This document shows, piece by piece, positions 6,292 to 8,517 of a stretch of 8,517 nucleotides of DNA. The position numbers and the translations under genes were made by a program. Positions within the stretch are counted from its first letter, which is position 1, and each line of letters opens with the position of its first letter. The notes beneath the pieces were generated by a model that saw only the letters and a program-made list of their open reading frames with translations, searched no databases and had not been told where the DNA came from. This DNA is from an uncultured Prevotella sp. (lineage in GTDB: Bacteria > Bacteroidota > Bacteroidia > Bacteroidales > Bacteroidaceae), in assembly GCA_900548195.1 (NCBI GenBank), contig URJQ01000118.1, positions 1 to 8,517 of the forward strand. Direction: 5' to 3'.

Positions 6292-6987
6292 ATGAAAATT
6301 CTTGTTGTAGATGACGAGCAGGATATCTGTGAGATACTCCAGTATAATCTTGAGACTGAAGGATATGAAGTAGAAACGGCAAACTCGGCTGAAGAGGCTC
6401 TTACACTTCCCTTGACCGACTATTCCCTCATCCTTCTCGACGTGATGATGGGCGAAATGTCTGGATTTCAGATGGCAAGAAAGATGAAAGACAACCCCGA
6501 AACTGCTGGTATTCCTATCATTTTTATCACTGCGCTCGACAGTGAAGACAACACTGTAAGGGGACTAAACATCGGTGCTGACGACTATATCGCCAAGCCT
6601 CTCATGATGAAAGAGGTGAAAGCGAGAGTGAAAGCTGTGCTCAGAAGGACGGCTTCTGCCTCTAAGAATAATAAAGAGGAGGCGGGGGAAGAGAGCAATA
6701 TCATCAGATATAAGGGCATTATGCTCAATATGGACTCTAAGACTGCCGTCGTGGATGGAGACGAAATAACTCTCACCAAACTGGAATTTGAACTGCTTTC
6801 GCTCTTCCTTCGCAAGCCAAACAGAGTGTTCGGACGCGAAGACTTGCTGGAGAGATGCTGGCCACGCGACGTATATGTGCAGGATCGCACGGTCGATGTC
6901 AACATCACTCGACTGAGAAAGAAGATAGGCGATTACGGAAAACAAATCAAAACTCGTGTTGGCTATGGCTACTACTTTGAGAATTAA
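6292..6987 (+). CDS. OmpR/PhoB-family response regulator
   Basis: The 231-aa cytoplasmic regulator has a receiver domain (about 1-120) and an OmpR-type winged-helix DNA-binding domain (about 137-231). The acidic pocket is Asp7-Asp8, the phospho-acceptor is Asp50 in LILLDVMMG, the switch Thr is Thr80 in IIFITALD, and the conserved lysine is Lys102 in IAKP. The linker (about 121-135) is rich in Ser, Lys and Glu. The effector domain shows LTKLEFELLSLFL at 161-173, the recognition-helix region DRTVDVNITRLRKKI at 198-212, and the final hairpin TRVGYGYYFEN. It has the usual family length and all key residues. Its stop lies inside the kinase gene, so the two are co-translated. The receiver resembles PhoB/PhoP-type regulators, but no target genes can be named from this window. 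Confidence 0.95.
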   Translation: MKILVVDDEQDICEILQYNLETEGYEVETANSAEEALTLPLTDYSLILLDVMMGEMSGFQMARKMKDNPETAGIPIIFITALDSEDNTVRGLNIGADDYIAKPLMMKEVKARVKAVLRRTASASKNNKEEAGEESNIIRYKGIMLNMDSKTAVVDGDEITLTKLEFELLSLFLRKPNRVFGREDLLERCWPRDVYVQDRTVDVNITRLRKKIGDYGKQIKTRVGYGYYFEN

Positions 6988-8425
6988 GTCGTTCCAGAAG
7001 AACCTTATGGTCAGCGTAGGCGGAGTGTTCCTGCTCTTCGCCATTTGCTTCAGCGTATATCAATACCAGAGAGAGAAGGAATACAAGATTGATATCATGC
7101 ACTCTCGACTGCAGATGTTCAACTATGAAATGATGCAGACCCTGGATAAAGACAGCATTCTCAATCCTAAATGCTTCCATGACTACGTGGCTAAACATCA
7201 GGTGGAAGGACTTCGTGTCACCATTATTGGCAATGATGGCAAAGTGTTGCTCGACAGCTCTAATGATAATGTTAACGCTTTAGGCAACCATCTGCAACGC
7301 ACTGAGATACTTCAGGCTTTCAATCATGGTAGCGGTTACGACATCAAGCGCACTTCTGAATCCACACATGAGACGTATTTCTATTCTGCCACACGGTTTG
7401 GCAAGATAGTGATACGAACTGCTGTGCCTTACTCTGCCGAACTGACAGAATCTCTTCAGGCTGACAATACATACATCTATTTTACCATCGGCATCACATT
7501 CCTGCTGGGTGGCGTGCTCTATCTTAGTACGAGGCGCGTAAGTCGCCATATCGAGTATCTGAGAGTGTTTGCCATCAAAGCGGAAAAAGGCGAAGATCTC
7601 GACCACGAACTGGAACGACAACTGCCTGATGATGAACTGGGTGACATCAGCCATACCATCATTCTGCTCTACTGGAAACTGCGACATTCGGAAGAAGACA
7701 AAGTGCGCATCAAGCGACAGCTCACACAGAATGCCGCACATGAACTGAAAACACCGGCTGCAAGCATTCATGGCTACCTCGAAAGCATACTCGACAATCC
7801 TGATATAGACCCGGAAAAGCGACAGCATTTCCTCGAAAGATGCTACGCCCAGAGCGAGAGAATGACAAAACTGCTGCTCGATATGAGTGCTCTCACCAAG
7901 CTCGACGAGATGGAGGATTCACCTGTCACTGAGAGAAGGGATTTCAGAAAGGTCAATGTGGTCAACATTATACGCAACACTCTCGACGACACTGCGTTGC
8001 AACTGCAGGAGAAAGGCATGGAACCAATGCTCAGATTGCCTGACGAAATCTATGTCATTGGCGACCAAAGTCTGATATACAGCATCTTCCGAAACCTCAT
8101 AGACAATGCTATTGCCTATGCGGCTGGCGCCACAAAACTCACCATTTCGTGTCACGAGACGAAAGTAAACGGCAAGGAATTCTATGAGTTTACGGTCAGT
8201 GACAATGGTCAAGGCGTCGAAACAATCCACCAACAGCGCATCTTCGAACGCTTCTATCGCATAGATAAAGGGCGCAGCAGAAAGTTGGGTGGTACGGGAT
8301 TAGGGCTCGCCATTGTAAAGAATGCCGTTGCAGCTCATGGTGGAACGGCTGATGCAGAGACCACTCCTGGCGGCGGTTTGACCATAAGATTTACTCTGGA
8401 GAAACCTTCTGCCAAGAAAAAATGA
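6965..8425 (+). CDS. Membrane sensor histidine kinase, PhoR-like
   Basis: From the ATG at 6965 the protein has 486 aa. In order it shows: a basic N-terminus; membrane segment 1 at about 15-34; an extracytoplasmic sensor of about 135 residues; membrane segment 2 at about 170-189; a HAMP-like linker to about 242; HisKA with phospho-acceptor His259 in AHELKTPA; and an HATPase_c domain. The ATPase has its N box (FRNLIDNAIAYA, Asn377 and Asn381), G1 (DNGQG, 413-417), F box (IFERFYRID) and G2 (GGTGLGLAIVKN, 442-453). The sensor segment (GLRVTIIGNDGKVLLDSS, NHLQRTEI, then YFYSAT) resembles the extracytoplasmic PAS-like domain of PhoR kinases. The gene overlaps the regulator by 23 bp. The frame is open from GTG at 6956, adding three residues; an internal ATG at 7007 is also possible but would drop the basic SFQKNL lead-in. 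The signal is unknown. Confidence 0.93.
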   Translation: MATTLRIKSFQKNLMVSVGGVFLLFAICFSVYQYQREKEYKIDIMHSRLQMFNYEMMQTLDKDSILNPKCFHDYVAKHQVEGLRVTIIGNDGKVLLDSSNDNVNALGNHLQRTEILQAFNHGSGYDIKRTSESTHETYFYSATRFGKIVIRTAVPYSAELTESLQADNTYIYFTIGITFLLGGVLYLSTRRVSRHIEYLRVFAIKAEKGEDLDHELERQLPDDELGDISHTIILLYWKLRHSEEDKVRIKRQLTQNAAHELKTPAASIHGYLESILDNPDIDPEKRQHFLERCYAQSERMTKLLLDMSALTKLDEMEDSPVTERRDFRKVNVVNIIRNTLDDTALQLQEKGMEPMLRLPDEIYVIGDQSLIYSIFRNLIDNAIAYAAGATKLTISCHETKVNGKEFYEFTVSDNGQGVETIHQQRIFERFYRIDKGRSRKLGGTGLGLAIVKNAVAAHGGTADAETTPGGGLTIRFTLEKPSAKKK

Positions 8426-8454
8426 GGACTTCTACATTGAAGTAACATACTCAA

Positions 8455-8517
8455 GTTTTGCTAGTAGCTAACATGCTACTAATCAGTAATAAAATATCAA
8501 TAAATAAAAATAAACAA
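8455..8517 (-). repeat. Dispersed intergenic repeat, copy 2, cut by the window end
   Basis: The reverse complement matches 77-139 at 55 of 63 positions. It begins 30 bp after the kinase stop codon and faces the kinase gene as copy 1 faces the polysaccharide operon. In copy 1 this segment continues into a long palindrome. Here the sequence stops at the point where the palindrome's spacer would begin, so its second arm would lie outside the window. Confidence 0.7.
8462..8481. repeat. Perfect 7-bp hairpin downstream of the kinase gene
   Basis: TAGTAGC and GCTACTA enclose the 6-nt loop TAACAT, 37 bp after the kinase stop codon. It lies inside the dispersed repeat. It could mark the 3' end of the two-component transcript, but no T run follows on the plus strand. 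In the other copy of the repeat three of the seven pairs are broken, so a conserved RNA stem is not supported. Confidence 0.5.

Noticed and set aside
7280..7828. Minus-strand open frame of 182 codons inside the kinase gene
   Set aside because: It sits opposite well-conserved membrane and HisKA coding sequence and shows no motif of its own.
77..8517. Composite transposon bounded by terminal inverted repeats
   Set aside because: There is no transposase or integrase between or beside the repeats, and no target duplication can be checked at the window edges.

Overview
The window looks like chromosomal or contig DNA from a member of the Bacteroidota, probably Bacteroidales and perhaps Prevotella-like. 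Three things point there: promoter cores of the Bacteroidota type (TTTG near -33, TAnnTTTG near -7) upstream of the operons, weak A-rich start regions instead of strong Shine-Dalgarno sites, and a polysaccharide operon led by a NusG-family antiterminator in the manner of Bacteroides UpxY. The genus is inferred, not proven.

Left half (about 243-4402, minus strand): a tight four-gene polysaccharide operon, read right to left. It consists of a very long (513 aa) NusG/UpxY-like antiterminator, a DXD-type sugar transferase, a multi-membrane-span polymerase/ligase-like protein with a glutamate-rich tail, and a hexapeptide-repeat O-acetyltransferase. A close match to the Bacteroidota promoter (4547-4577) and a leader of about 135 nt precede it. 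The probable logic is that the antiterminator keeps RNA polymerase elongating through the operon while the other three transfer, polymerise and acetylate a surface glycan. The operon is too small to build a polysaccharide alone: there is no initiating transferase, Wzx flippase or nucleotide-sugar gene in view.

Right half (4811-8425, plus strand): a MATE-family exporter, divergent from the polysaccharide operon across a 408-bp intergenic region, then an OmpR/PhoB-type response regulator and its membrane histidine kinase. Regulator and kinase overlap, so they are translationally linked. A promoter core stands just upstream of the regulator. The kinase has an extracytoplasmic region resembling PhoR-type sensors, but no phosphate genes are visible.

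Ends: each operon is followed by a related 63-bp AT-rich element (77-139 and 8455-8517), inverted with respect to each other and about 87% identical by eye. The two copies therefore sit in the same orientation relative to the operon they follow. The left copy is part of a near-perfect 28-bp-arm palindrome; the right copy runs off the end of the window. This looks like a dispersed intergenic repeat family or 3'-end element. The other points worth a second look are the long C-terminal extension of the antiterminator and a 22-bp tandem repeat that supplies the acetyltransferase stop codon.
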